Positions 50,147 to 61,159 of a stretch of 64,000 nt of DNA are shown here, piece after piece. The DNA is taken from NCBI RefSeq assembly GCF_023078275.1, contig NC_062978.1, positions 20,049,883-20,113,882 of the forward strand, in the 5' to 3' direction. A program made the translations under genes and the position numbers. Under the pieces are notes generated by a model. The model was given only the letters and a program-made list of their open reading frames with translations, was not told the DNA's origin and ran no database searches. Source of the stretch: Leguminivora glycinivorella. Its lineage: Eukaryota; Arthropoda; Insecta; Lepidoptera; Tortricidae. Numbering within the stretch: position 1 is the stretch's first letter; every line of letters starts with the position of its first letter.

Positions 50147-50360
50147 ATAAAAATTAAACGAAATCTTTCCTCAAATTACTATTAAGCCAATCTTATCCTA
50201 CCTGTCGTTTAAACAAAGATGAAATAAAATAACTTAATTCTTTGCATGTTAATTTGGTTAAATATAACATATATTTTCTTTAAGAATATCATATACTTTT
50301 AAATGAGCAATTCTTGTATATTCATTTATTTATCAATTCTATATTCTATTCTATTTTGCT
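50147..50360. other. Unassigned AT-rich DNA
   Basis: No feature is recognised. Confidence 0.45.
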
Positions 50361-53300
50361 ATATAATATAAAGCTGCAACCCGACTGACATTTTTCCAAA
50401 AATAGCCAGGAGATTTTGCAGGTGGCAGTATTTGGTGTGGCTGTGGTAGTATAGAGGTTGATCTTGCGACCCCGGAAAAATCCGACCGTCGGTCTACCGG
50501 TTCCGGGTAAATGTTGAACGGTCTGGCCAAACGGCAGGAGATAGCCGGGGGGTGCTCGACCAAAATGTCATAGAGGACCCTGGGCAGTTTTTGACGCCGC
50601 CATTTTGTTTTTTCAAAATGGCCGACTTTTTTTTGAAGATTTTTCAAGTTTGTCGTAGAGTGCTCAAATTTTTGTTGTAGAATCTCCAAGAGGCCTTGAT
50701 TGGAATGAAATAAAAGAAATTGAAAAATACTACAAATGTGAGAAAACTGGCCACTTTTGTTTTGTATGGCAACTTTTAAACGGTAAGAGATAGCCGGGGT
50801 TGCTCGACCAAATGTCATACAGGGTTTTAAGTAGAAAAAAGTTTCATTAAAAAAATCAATATGGCTGACTTTTTTTTTGTGAAAAAACGTCAAAATGGTC
50901 CTAGCGCGCTGAGATTTGTCACACGGGTGGACGGCCACCCGAAGATTAGCTTCGCTGAAATTTGTTATGTAGGGGTTCTCGGGGTTGGAAAATCGATCTA
51001 GCGTAGCCTTAGGTCCCGGAAAACGGCGAATTATGGAGTTTTAATGAGTTTTTCTTTCGCGTTAGTAAACGTTAAATATGGTCGTTAATTTCGCCCCGCG
51101 CACATCGGCTGCGCTTAGCTCAGTCGTACGAGGTCGGTCTAATGTTCGCAGACAGATTGCAGGTCTCAGGGTTTCGAATCCCGGCCAGAAATTAAGTTTT
51201 AATTTTTTGTTTTGTTTTTTTTTTGTTCTTGTATTTATAAGTTTTTTTTTTAAAGACGTGATATAATAAAATAGAACCAAGCGAAGCTCGGTCGTCCAGA
51301 TGTTTTAGGATATTATTTATTGATTGGCTGCAAGAAATGCCTAGGAGTATTGGCCGAACGGTAATTAACAAAAATTACACAGTCAAAAGGTTAATTGTCA
51401 TTAACCATTAAAAATTAATGAACGCCAATTGTCATTAAAGTTAATGTATTTCGAAAAATAACAAACAAATTATCATCGTAATTAAAGAAATCGTCACGGT
51501 GAGTTCGTGGGTGAGCAGTATCCAAGATAGAGCTGACACTGAGCTGACACTGGCTCGGCTGTACCTAGTAGAACTCAGGTTTGGTACAATATAGAGATTA
51601 TATAAAGACACGCTGTTTTGGTACGACTCATCATGATAAGCGCTTGGGAAAGTAGTACCTAAGCTTTAGCTCATGCTGAACCCTGAGTCCTGTTAGCGTA
51701 GCCAGCGTTTTTGGGTATCTCTTTATGATATCACTGCATGATTTGTTTTGTTGATTTTTACGCTGGGTGACGTTTGCTCTTAACGCGGTTGTACAAAATG
51801 GCCGAGGCGATGCCAGTCACGGACGTCTGAAAACTGTCACGACTTCGAAACTAGTCTCCAAAGTACTATATAAAAAGTTTTCACAAAACAACAGTTAAAG
51901 CTTTTGAAATGGTTGATACTGTAGGTATCTCGAAAATAATAGATACATCATTTCCTTATTGAGGAATTATACTATGAAATAATAAAATCATCCCCTATCA
52001 AAAATAAACACGCCAGTGTTAAAGCCTGTTAAAGGTATGGCAAAAACCATCGTTTTGAACTATGATTTTAATATATATCCATAATTTTAAACAGGCCTAT
52101 CACAGCTCTCGTTAAATATTACTTAGATACGAGAGACTAATACGATTATTGGTCGGCCGAAGGCAAGACAACTCATTGTGATTCGCTGAGACGCTGCTGC
52201 AAAAGAATACAAATAGATAAACCTTTTCATTAAACTTAACTATCTTATAATTTAATCTGGGAGCACGGCAGTACCCCCGCCAAGTCGAGCACGAAGCCAA
52301 CACTGCCGTACCATCCTTTACTGGAATCATTTCGCCGCATTTTCAGGCCCCTATTTGAGAACCTCTGGATAAGACCGGAACGCAGAAATTTTCGTCGTCT
52401 AGTAAGCTATAATAACATACTTAAAACTCAAAATTGCAAGTCTGTACGTCGCAACACGGGTGGATAGCCGCCCCAAGATTAGTATACAAAAAGAAAATTT
52501 CTAAAAATTCAAAATGGCTGCCTTTGAACGCCAATTGAAATTTGTATGGAGGTTTTTTTTAATCGCCATAGCTCCGTAACGGTAGGAAAAAGGTTAAAGT
52601 GCTTGAACTAATGTTGTACAGTTATCTTAGGTCCATCGAATGGCATTTACAAAATTTCAAAATGGCCGACTTTGAATTATTTTTTTTTATGTTCGGTCCG
52701 AGCGCGGTAAAATTTGGCACGTGGTAAAAACGGGGGCCAAAAATAGGAATGAGAATTTTTTTTTTGGAAAAGTCAAAAACGGCAGCGAGAGGGGACAAAG
52801 TCAAATTTCCCAAAATCAAAGTCGGTCATTTTGAAATTGTGTAGTTCAAGCTTTTTTGACCTTTTTCCTACCGTTACGGAGATATGGTTATTAAAAAAAA
52901 ATCTTCCATACAAATTTCAATTTGCCCACAAAGGCCGCCATTTGAAATTTTTCAATAATATTCTTTTTGAATACTAATCCGTCGGCCGTCCACTCGTGTG
53001 CCAAATCTCAGCGCGCTAGGACCATTTTGAAATTTAAAAAAAAGTCGGCCATTTTGAATTTTTTTAATACAACTTTTTTCTACTCCGAGATCTGTATGAC
53101 ATTTGGTCGAGCACCCCCGGCTATCTCTTACGATTTAAAAGTTGCCATACAAAACAAAAGTAGCCAGTTTTCTCACATTTGTCGCATTTTTCAATTTTTT
53201 TTTATTTCATTTTAATCAAGGCTGCTTGGAGATTCTACGACCAAAATTAGAGTGCTCTACGACAAACTTGAAAAATCGTCTAAAAAAGACGGTCATTTTG

Positions 53301-53551
53301 AAAAAAAAAATGGCAGCGTCAAAAACAACCCAGGGTCCTCTATGACATTTGGTCGAACACCCCTTGGCTATTTCCCGCCGTTTGGTCAGGCCGTCCAACA
53401 TTTTTTTACCTGGAACAGGTAGACCGACGGTCGGATTTTTACAGGGTTGCAGGACAAACCTCTATACGGCCACTTCAAACACTGCCACCGGCGGAACCTC
53501 CTTCTGGCTGTTTTTTGAAAAATGTCAGTCGTGTTGCAGCTTTATATTACA
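50361..53551. mobile_element. Large element with about 600-bp inverted arms (AAAATGGCCGAC repeats)
   Basis: The left end TAATATAAAGCTGCAACCCG and right end GTTGCAGCTTTATATTAC are mirror images. Arms about 50361-50947 and 52972-53551 pair throughout: GACCGTCGGTCTACCGG with CGGTAGACC-type blocks, ATGACATTTGGTCGA and CTCAGCGCGCTAGGACCATT. A second inverted pair lies inside (about 52465-52600 with 52850-52970, including CTCCGTAACGGTAGGAAAAA). Motifs of the form TTCAAAATGGCCGACTTT recur on both strands. About 1.5 kb (50948-52450) interrupts the left side; its edges repeat CACGGGTGGA…AAGATTAG. A 195-codon minus frame in the left arm is open, but its counterpart in the right arm is broken in several places, so I do not call it a gene. 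Confidence 0.75.
51095..51195 (+). repeat. tRNA-like SINE head
   Basis: TGCGCTTAGCTCAGTCGTAC (A-box type) and GGGTTTCGAATCCCGGCC (B-box type), followed by an AT-rich stretch with T runs. It lies in the segment that interrupts the large inverted-repeat element. Confidence 0.45.
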
Positions 53552-53727
53552 CTAGCTTTTGCACGCGGCGTCACTCGCGTTAGAAAGAGACAAAAAGTAG
53601 CCTATGTCACTCTCCATCCTTTCAACTATCTCCACTTTAAAAAATCACGTCAATTCGTCGCTCCGTTTTTCCGTGAAAGACGGAGAAACAAACAGACATA
53701 CTTTCGCATTTATAATATTAGTATGGA
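53552..53727 (-). mobile_element. Lep1-like Helitron (minus)
   Basis: The plus strand begins CTAGCTTTTGCACGCGGC and ends TATAATATTAGTATGGA|T, the reverse of the Lep1 ends. It abuts the right end of the large inverted-repeat element directly. Confidence 0.8.
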
Positions 53728-54253
53728 TAGATAAATGTAAGTAAAAAAAATACATACGTATTTTCATTACCATTTTTCTAAGGTAGGGTTAAATTCGAAA
53801 CCAATTGAGGTAATGTCGAAAATCTGTAAAAAGGATACTAATGCCATATAATGAGAATAATTACAATAATGGCTACCGCAGTCTCACCACCTGTGTTTGC
53901 ACACACGCGCGCGCACAGAGACACACGCGGCGGGGGACTTTGTTTTATAAGGTGTACAGATATATTATGCCGCCGTGCGCTTCGTGTCCATTATAAATGA
54001 AAATTAAGGAAAATATAGGAAATAATATTCAAGTTACAATTTATTGTTTTTGGGTTTTGTATCCATTTGCATCCATAAATATTTCCCGTCATAAAAATTA
54101 CACCCTGTATTGTGGAACTAAAAACTGAAATCAATAGTTACAATAATATAATCACGGTGTATGAATAGGAGCGCCGGATCGAATTAGGTACTTCAATATC
54201 GGGACAAAAGGTTCTGGAGTTTCGAGGATTTCGTAGGGAAATGTAAAATAATA
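53728..54253. other. Unassigned DNA
   Basis: A short CACACGCGCGCGCACAGAG run lies at 53910. No gene is recognised. Confidence 0.45.
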
Positions 54254-54385
54254 GTGCATTAGGGTAATTCCGAAAGTCGTCTAATTACGAAAGTCACATA
54301 AAAATCACCATTATTTCCATCATATCAAGATTCCCTCTTCGGAATTACCAGAGCATTTTTGTCATTCGGAATTACCCTAATGCAC
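54254..54385. mobile_element. Short MITE, 132 bp
   Basis: GTGCATTAGGGTAATTCCGA at the left and TCGGAATTACCCTAATGCAC at the right are perfect inverted copies of 20 bp. An internal GAAAGTC/GTCATTC region is also partly paired. Confidence 0.8.
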
Positions 54386-55958
54386 CATAATAAAAATTTA
54401 CGATAGTTTAGCTAGTTTACTTCGTTTATTTTAGATAGTAGACCTTTACGTGTTTTCGACATTTATAATTGGTCTGTTTTCGTTACTAATGTAATAAAGT
54501 TCTTAAGGTTACCTACTATGTATAAGTTTTAATTGGGAAGACTTACAAAAAAATCGGGAGAATCCCGCCAAAGCCCGACCCTCTGGCAATCTTAAATTAT
54601 GTATGACTGCGCACGAGAAGTAGGTACCTACGCCTCGTGTCACAGCGCGGCGTCGCGCCAGCGGCATGCGCCAACCTGATTGGCTATCGGTTGCGCGCCA
54701 CACAGCGCAAAAATTTAAAATACTACTCTATTGCGTTGCGTTTTATTCTGCCAAATATTGAAAACCCATGGATGAAAGTGACCCAAATTAAAAATGATGA
54801 CTTGATATCATTTTATAATAATATAGATGTCAACTTATTAACATGAAATTTTTTTTCAGGCCTTGACAGGGTTTTTATTAAAAAATTTTTTTTTTTATAT
54901 AAGCAATGGATAAAATGTGACACACTTTAAGAAAATATATATATAATAATGTCCTGAATGGTATAAGACTTCACTTACCAACTCTAATATTTTGTTAGGT
55001 GTTTTAGGGCCAATATTAGACATTTTTAAAATATCATTAAACCCATGGATGAAAATGACCCAAAATGCATATGTACATCGGCAACCACGTTGTTTTTATA
55101 TAGATACAAATAATTTCTTCTCGAATATTTCTTTGACTGAACACTGCTTAAAAATAGAAATACCTAAATTTCGAGCTAAGCAGGTACCTAGGACGACCCA
55201 AAATATTATTTTTATATTTGATCAATAGTCTAAAAACTATATGCAAAAAAGAAGCAACGTGAATATTATCGAAACCTCAAAAGCTATCGCTACCCGACTA
55301 ACTGTCATGAAATGATGAAAATAATTTCCAGTCAATAAGAAAACTTTGTAAATGACCACATAATTAATGAAAATTATTTTTAATCGAACTAAATAAACTT
55401 CTATATAGGTGTATCACAATTATACATTTTCCTTTTATCTCCTTATTTACCTATTATTCACAAACTCGATACCCCAACCAAAACGAGTTCTCACTTTAAC
55501 ATAAAACTGCAAACACCACTTACTCCAAACTAAAAACGGTAACCTTATTTTTAAGGGGCTCTAAAGCACATTCCCGCCTCCATTCCCCAGGTAAAGCTAG
55601 GTCCACACTGGTGTGCCTATGATATAACTCTGTAATCATCCATTCCTATGCAAATTCGCTCGCTGAACCAACTATGGCTTTATATAAAAGACGGTAGTCG
55701 CAGTTATGACAGCGGATTTGACCCGGCTGGTGAAATAATACTGACCGGGCTAAGTTTGAACAAAATGGTTACTGACAGGAAACTACAAGATTGCTGCAGT
55801 TAGTTTCTAGAAACAAGAAGGCCAATTTTTGGGACACTTCTAATCATCGGCACATGCCGAGTACCTAGCTCATTTTACTGTAAAGATTAAAGTTTATTAT
55901 TAGGTACACCAAAAAAAAATATTTTGTTCATTTACTAATTTACCTCCGGCGCAACCTG
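54386..55958. other. Unassigned DNA with a short duplicated motif
   Basis: ACCCATGGATGAAAGTGACC (54765) and ACCCATGGATGAAAATGACC (55041), with related flanks GCCAAATATT/GCCAATATTA, are direct repeats about 276 bp apart and probably mark an old duplication. No gene is recognised. Confidence 0.45.
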
Positions 55959-56207
55959 CACTGAGAGAAAATACAACTAGTTTTCATGTTCGTTCAACAA
56001 GTTTTTTGGTTAAAATAGCGCCTACGTGCTCTTTGGTTCAAACAACAAGCTACTTGTCATTTGAATCGGCAATATATTTGAATCAACAAGTGGATTTTAT
56101 AAAAACAACCTGACACATATTGTTTTAAACATACGTTTGGCTGATTCAAACGGATAAACCGCAACAACTCGAACTTGTTAAATTCACAATGCAAATTTCT
56201 CTCAGTG
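55959..56207. mobile_element. MITE with CACTGAGAGAAA ends
   Basis: CACTGAGAGAAAAT at the left and ATTTCTCTCAGTG at the right. The 249-bp interior contains several AACAAG/CTTGTT motifs in both directions. No coding capacity. Confidence 0.65.
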
Positions 56208-56284
56208 TGCTTCTGTGTGGCCGTTTACCTACTTTAAATAAAAAAAGTGTTTTTTATGTATTCATTTTCTGGAACTTAATCAAA

Positions 56285-56425
56285 GCTTTGTCTGTAGCAT
56301 CGTAGCTTTCGAACGGATAAACCGATTTTGATTACGTTTGTCTTTGTCTGAAAGCTGAACTAGTCGGGAGTATTCTTAGCCACGTTTGATGAAAATCGGT
56401 CAACTATGGCGGTTTTTTTTTTTTA
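56285..56425 (-). repeat. CAGA-rich interspersed repeat, partial minus copy
   Basis: GCATCGTAGCTTTCGAACGG, GTCTGAAAGCTGAACTAGTC and CTTAGCCACGTTTGATGAAA match the reverse of 6940-7050. The CAGA tract is absent. Confidence 0.6.
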
Positions 56426-56854
56426 TTTCGATTTATCACGAGCATCAAAATCGCCAGCCAAACCCCGACTACACGCAAAATGTTTGGAACGGTCGCTGTA
56501 GAAGTAAGTGAATTTTCCTTTATGCAGCCACTTGACTCCGCAGTACAGAAGGTTTTATCCTTTGATTACTCTTCGAAAGTTCCCGAAGATGGCCGAAGCG
56601 GATCGAATAGATGAGAATTGTTGCAAAATGTTTGTGTTTTCCTAGACGGCAACGGGTTGAACTTGACTACTTATTAATCTTTGGTCTATGGTAGTTGGAG
56701 AATTTGAAGGTTGTTTACGATGAATTGCAGACACGTGAATAAACTTATAAATTCAAAACTGAATTACTTTAATTGTTACATGACACTTATGGTGCAGTTA
56801 TGATAGCATTTAATAGGTGGCGCTAAAAAAATGAGATACAATTCTTAGTATGAA
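56426..56854. other. Unassigned DNA
   Basis: No feature is recognised. Confidence 0.45.
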
Positions 56855-57069
56855 GATTGTCCGTCTTTCACGGCAAAACGAGTTTTTTTCTTCAAAATGT
56901 TAATTTTGTGGTTAGGTTATATCCATACTATCCATACTTCTATACTAATATTGTAAATGGGAAAGTGTGTGTGTCTGTTGTTTGTCCGTCTTTCACGGCA
57001 AAACTGATTTTTTCAGTGGAGATAGTTGAAGTCTTTCTAACTCGAGCGAAGCCGCATGCAAAAGCTAGT
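56855..57069 (+). mobile_element. Lep1-like Helitron with a broken extra copy upstream
   Basis: 56859-56880 holds only GTCCGTCTTTCACGGCAAAA, then 22-30 bp of the CAGA-family end (AATTTTGTGGTTAGGTTA). The main copy runs from about 56931 (TCCATACT…) through GTCCGTCTTTCACGGCAAAA to CATGCAAAAGCTAG|T at 57069. It is internally shortened (no GGGATGGAGAGTGACATAGG block). Confidence 0.65.
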
Positions 57070-57569
57070 CCTATATAAATCATCCTTGATACCTTAAATT
57101 GTATGGTGTCAAATTAGTTCCAACGGCCACCGCTAGCAATAGAGCGATTTTGCACTACGTCCATCATAGCCGTAGAACTATATTAATAGTAGTTTACCCA
57201 CTAGATTCGAAGAATTACGGAAAGAATTCGGATGCCGGAGAACGAAAAAAAAAAAAGGTGTAAGCATTTTTGCTTCACGGTACGCCCAGCTACAAAATAT
57301 GTTAACCTCAAAACTAAACCAAACTTAAACTTCAGCAATGTTTTAATAAAAGTATAAGCAGGATTAAGCAGTGTCTGATTACGGCTGTGTTTGCCGGCGC
57401 TGATTGGCGGGCCGGAAAATTCGCCATTGCCGGCGCGCCGCAAGTTTTGATTGTCTGATGTAACATAGATACATACATATAAAGCTGGTGTCACATGTGT
57501 TTAAAGTTTAAAGTCTAAACTACTCTCAAGGTTTATGACGCAATTCTATATTTTTTTTAAAGACAAGTG
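57070..57569. other. Unassigned DNA
   Basis: A 97-codon minus frame (57201-57494) is not recognised. Nothing else is seen. Confidence 0.4.
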
Positions 57570-58018
57570 TTTGATAAGCGCTGGAGCCTAGCGGTAAGTG
57601 CATGCGACTTTCATTCCGGAGGTCGCAGGTTCGAACCCCGGATCGCACCAATGAGTTTTTCGGAACTTATGTGTGTGTGTCATTTGATATTTGCCAGTGG
57701 CTTTTCGGTGAAGGAAAACATAGTGAGGAAACCGGACTATATAAGAATTGAAAGATGTCATAAAAGGTACCTATAAATATTGTATGTTCATCAATGCTAT
57801 AATGCAATAATTAAGATTCATCTGTCATAAATTCTTGTTAAGAATAAGATCTAGTTACCCTTCGGGTTGGAAGGTCAGATGGCAGTCGCTTTCGTAAAAC
57901 TGGCGTAGGCACTAGTTTCACGAAAGCGACACGATATTGGGATTAGTTGTCAAAGCGGATCCCAGGCTCCCATGAGCCGTGGCAAATGTCGGGTTAACGC
58001 AAGGAGGATGATGATGAT
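57570..58018 (+). repeat. tRNA-derived SINE with RTE-like tail
   Basis: GGAGCCTAGCGGTAAGTGCA (A-box type), GGAGGTCGCAGGTTCGAACC (B box), GCACCAATGAGTTTTTCGG, AAGGAAAACATAGTGAGGAA, CCCTTCGGGTTGGAAGGTCA, CCCAGGCTCCCATGAGCCGT and the tail GCAAGGAGGATGATGATGAT. A roughly 115-bp AT-rich stretch (57735-57850) separates head and tail and is not in the 45610 copy. Confidence 0.78.
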
Positions 58019-58239
58019 AATTGTTCGATAAGATTTTGTAGATTTTGTCTGTGCTTAAACGGATCGTACGGAACGCCCTTAAGTGGAAAACGCGGGTTCC
58101 ATTCCCATACCACCACAGGTATCACAACCAATGGTAGACATTTCATTTTTTGAGTAACTTATAGCGGGTCAAATCTCGACTGGGCCAAATGTAACTGGTC
58201 CATTTTTTGCATGTTTTACAATGTTTGTTTTATTATTTA

Positions 58240-58446
58240 GAGTGTCCACTGGTTGTGTGGGGTAACAAAAGAGGAAAGTAACAAAAATGTATGGAAATTC
58301 TGGGACACTTTTTGTCTCCCGGTAAGATTGAAAGTACTCGTGATTCTGAGTACAATTGACCTAAAATTCCCTAAAAAAATCAAAATAAAAAAATGGCAAA
58401 AAAAAATAAAAAATGTGGTTATATATGGCACGCGTGTTCAGTGGAT
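58240..58446. repeat. Repeat with GTCCACTG / CAGTGGAT ends
   Basis: GTGTCCACTGGTTGTGTGGG at the left and GCACGCGTGTTCAGTGGAT at the right, with short inverted ends (TCCACTG/CAGTGGA). The interior matches 3105-3255. A minimal form with the ends only is at 23239-23277. Confidence 0.6.
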
Positions 58447-58711
58447 AGTGGAATGGAACTCGGCTTAATAGTGTAATAATGGAAAAAATGGGTCAGTTTT
58501 AATTGCCCCCCAGTCGGGATTTTCCCGCTGTACCCTAAGCGCTTGTTTTCACAGATTTGCCCCTCCGTTGATTATTACTGCACATTGCGGAAACCCAGAC
58601 ATTGCACCGTAGACGCTGTCGCGGCAAATTTTGATTGCCCGTTCCTCTGAATGTATTATGTATGTATATCTGTCTGTGTGTGTACTTACTGAACCTCGAA
58701 TAAGTCGTTTT
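58447..58711. other. Unassigned DNA
   Basis: No feature is recognised. Confidence 0.45.
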
Positions 58712-58948
58712 TAACCCCCGACGCAAATACGACAGGGTGTTTGAGTTTGACGTGTCTGTCTGTCTGTTTGTCTGTTTGTCTGTCTATCTGTGTGTTTGTC
58801 TGTCTGTGTGTGTGTCTGTCTGTGGCATCATAGCTCCCGAACGATGAACCGATATATATTTAGTTTTTCTTAGCCATGTTTCATGGAAATCGGACCATTA
58901 TGTCACTGTCGGGGGTTTTCTTCAACATTTTAATTTTGTGGTTAGGTT
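58712..58948 (-). repeat. CAGA-rich interspersed repeat (minus)
   Basis: TTTAACCCCCGACGCAAATA, a (TGTC)n-rich tract, GGCATCATAGCTCCCGAACG, CTTAGCCATGTTTCATGGAA and the end TTAATTTTGTGGTTAGGTTA. It is followed after about 10 bp by a Lep1 copy, as at 56900. Confidence 0.7.
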
Positions 58949-58960
58949 ATATCCATACTA

Positions 58961-59139
58961 TCCATACTAATATTATAAATAGGAAAGTGGGTGTGTCTGT
59001 TTGTCCGTCCGTCTTACACGGTAAAACGGAGCGACGAATTGACGTGATTTTTTAAGTGGAGATAGTTGAAGGGATGGAGAGTGACATAGGCTACAGTTTG
59101 TCTTTTTCTAACGGGAGCAAACCCGCGGGCAAAAGCTAG
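58961..59139 (+). mobile_element. Lep1-like non-autonomous Helitron
   Basis: TCCATACTAATATTATAAAT at the left and CCGCGGGCAAAAGCTAG|T at the right, 179 bp. An extra TCCATACTA lies directly before it, at 58952-58960. Confidence 0.85.
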
Positions 59140-59140
59140 T

Positions 59141-59370
59141 GTTATATATTCATATTAATGGAAAAGTGTGTGTGTCTATTTGTTTGTCCATCTTTCACGG
59201 CAAAACGGAGCGACCCATTGACGATTTTTTTTAAGTGGAGATAGGTGAAGAGAATATAATGTTGAGAGAGATAAGAGAGAAAATAATTTCCCACTTCCCT
59301 AAAATGGGGTGGAAGTTTGTATGGAACATTTTTCGAATTAAACGCGAGCAGAGCCGCAGGCAAAAACTAG
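59141..59370 (+). mobile_element. Lep1-like Helitron, longer subfamily
   Basis: It follows the previous copy immediately. CATATTAATGGAAAAGTGTG, TCTTTCACGGCAAAACGGAG, CCCACTTCCCTAAAATGGGG and the end CCGCAGGCAAAAACTAG|T. The extra block with CACTTCCCTAAA also occurs in the 828-1072 copy, so these two form a subfamily. Confidence 0.7.
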
Positions 59371-59384
59371 TTTGTTATATAAGC

Positions 59385-59545
59385 ATTAAAAAATTTTGAG
59401 AAAACCCCCGACCGTGACATAGTGGACCGATCTTCATGAAACATGGCTAAGAACACTCCCGACTAACTCAGCTTTCAGACAAAAAAAACTAAATCAAAAT
59501 CGGTTCATCCGTTCGGGAGCTACGATGCCACAGACAGACACACAC

Positions 59546-59624
<79 letters not shown>

Positions 59625-59667
59625 CGTCAAACTTATAACACCCCTTCGTTTTTGCGTCGGGGGTTAA
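59385..59667 (+). repeat. CAGA-rich interspersed repeat
   Basis: AACCCCCGACCGTGACATAG, GAAACATGGCTAAGAACACT, TTCGGGAGCTACGATGCCAC, a long (CAGA)n tract at about 59531-59622 and the end TTTTTGCGTCGGGGGTTAAA. Confidence 0.7.
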
Positions 59668-60078
59668 AAAAGGAAAGATTAGTTCGCTTTAAATAAGAAT
59701 TCGTAGTTTTTTTGACAGCATCGATTGGGATGTATTTCAAATAAACGCAAGTTAATGTTAGATGAGTTTGGGCGTTAGAGAAAACTCAACAAAGCAAACT
59801 AAGTAAGAAGATTACTATTCTCTACTCGTGTGCAAAATTGTGGGCAATGAAACTGAGAAAACATTTTTTTTATTTTATTTGAGTGTAATTCGTGAGGAAT
59901 AGAATGTCCCTTGGATTACAATTAATCAATATTTACATTTACGATATTTACCTACGAATGAGAAATATTAAGGTATTTCTTTGTTTTAAAAAATAGGTAG
60001 CAGAAATAACAGCTTCGTGAACAAAGCTTTGTATAGCCTAGCAAACTAAAAATATGCTGTACTCGTACTTACATATAC
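59668..60078. other. Unassigned DNA
   Basis: No feature is recognised. Confidence 0.45.
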
Positions 60079-60547
60079 ATTGTGTTTTTATTGAATTCCG
60101 TTAACTTCGGCATATTAGGTCCATTATAGGAAACAGAATGTGACACCCTTTGAGTTGCAGGCGTCCATAGGTTGCGGTGACCGATTTCCATCAGGCGGGA
60201 CGTATACCTGTTTGACACCGACGTGGTATAAAAAAAACTGAATAGCATAGTTTTAATTCGTAACTTTTTTCGGAAAAACACACACACCTGCGATATAAGT
60301 ATGTTACATCAATTGCTGTTAAGAATCGGGCTTTGTCTGTTCGATATGCGATTAACATGTCATAGTTTTGACACTTATTGTGAGTTAATTGTAAAGCCCG
60401 TTTCTCAACAGCAATTTAAGATAACATCTATCGCAGGTGTATGTTTTTTTTTTAATACGAATTTAAGAAAACGAACTATGCCATCCTGTTTCCTATAATG
60501 GACCTAACTATATGCCGAAGTTAACGGAATTCAATAAAAACACGGTG
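60079..60547. mobile_element. Tc1/mariner-like element, CACCGTG family, with nested repeat
   Basis: The left end CATTGTGTTTTTATTGAATT, with CGTTAACTTCGGCATATTAG and GTCCATTATAGGAAACAG, mirrors the right end CTGTTTCCTATAATGGAC, with CCGAAGTTAACGGAATTC and AAAAACACGGTG|TA. Between about 60138 and 60235 it contains a reversed copy of the TACTACGTCGGTGGC repeat. It has the longest inverted arms of the family (about 57 bp). No transposase. Confidence 0.75.
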
Positions 60548-60879
60548 TATATGTACCTAGTCTTTGCTAAAATTATTGCAAAAACTCCAAACAAGCTAAA
60601 AACAAAAGAGCAATCTCCCTTCCCAAGAACTACGGTTTAAGGATTATCCAATCACAAAACTAAATTAAAACCTGCGCCGGATCGGATAGGTATTTAGTTG
60701 GGACGAACCCACTTTCCTTCTTCGGGAAGCCTTCATTTGCATCCGGTACTTTTTTCACGGTAACTGAACTTTAATTAAAAACAGAATTATCTGGAATCGA
60801 GCGCACACATTTATGGCGATATTTACACTGGCGGCCACAACAATGGTATAACGTTTTACCTAATAATCACTATCACTAT
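60548..60879. other. Unassigned DNA
   Basis: No feature is recognised. Confidence 0.45.
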
Positions 60880-61053
60880 CACTACATAGTATAAAACAAA
60901 GTCGCTTTCTCTGTCCCTATGTCCCTATGTATGCTTAAATCTTTAAAACTACGCAACGGATTTTGATGCGGTTTTTTTAAATAGATAGAGTGATTCTAGA
61001 GGAAGGTTTACATGTAGGTATAGTACCCGTGCGAAGCCGGGGCGGGTCGCTAG
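60880..61053 (+). mobile_element. Second Helitron-like family (GGGTCGCTAG end)
   Basis: AGTATAAAACAAAGTCGCTT, TACGCAACGGATTTTGATGC, AGAGTGATTCTAGAGGAAGG and the end CCGGGGCGGGTCGCTAG|T. The CTAG|T terminus after a GC-rich stem (CCCGTGCGAAGCCGGGGCGGG) is Helitron-like. I recall this as a common lepidopteran repeat. Confidence 0.65.
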
Positions 61054-61159
61054 TTCTACATAAAACACAAATAAATGTTCTAAGTATGGAAAATGTATTT
61101 ATTTTAACCGATATTAATATTTATATGTTCCCGTTAAACTAAAAGTGTCTACAGATTGC

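Noticed and set aside
51062..51280. Possible tRNA gene
   Set aside because: A- and B-box-like motifs are present but no full cloverleaf is apparent; the layout is that of a tRNA-derived SINE head. The same applies to 7353, 42170, 42570, 47540 and 57570.
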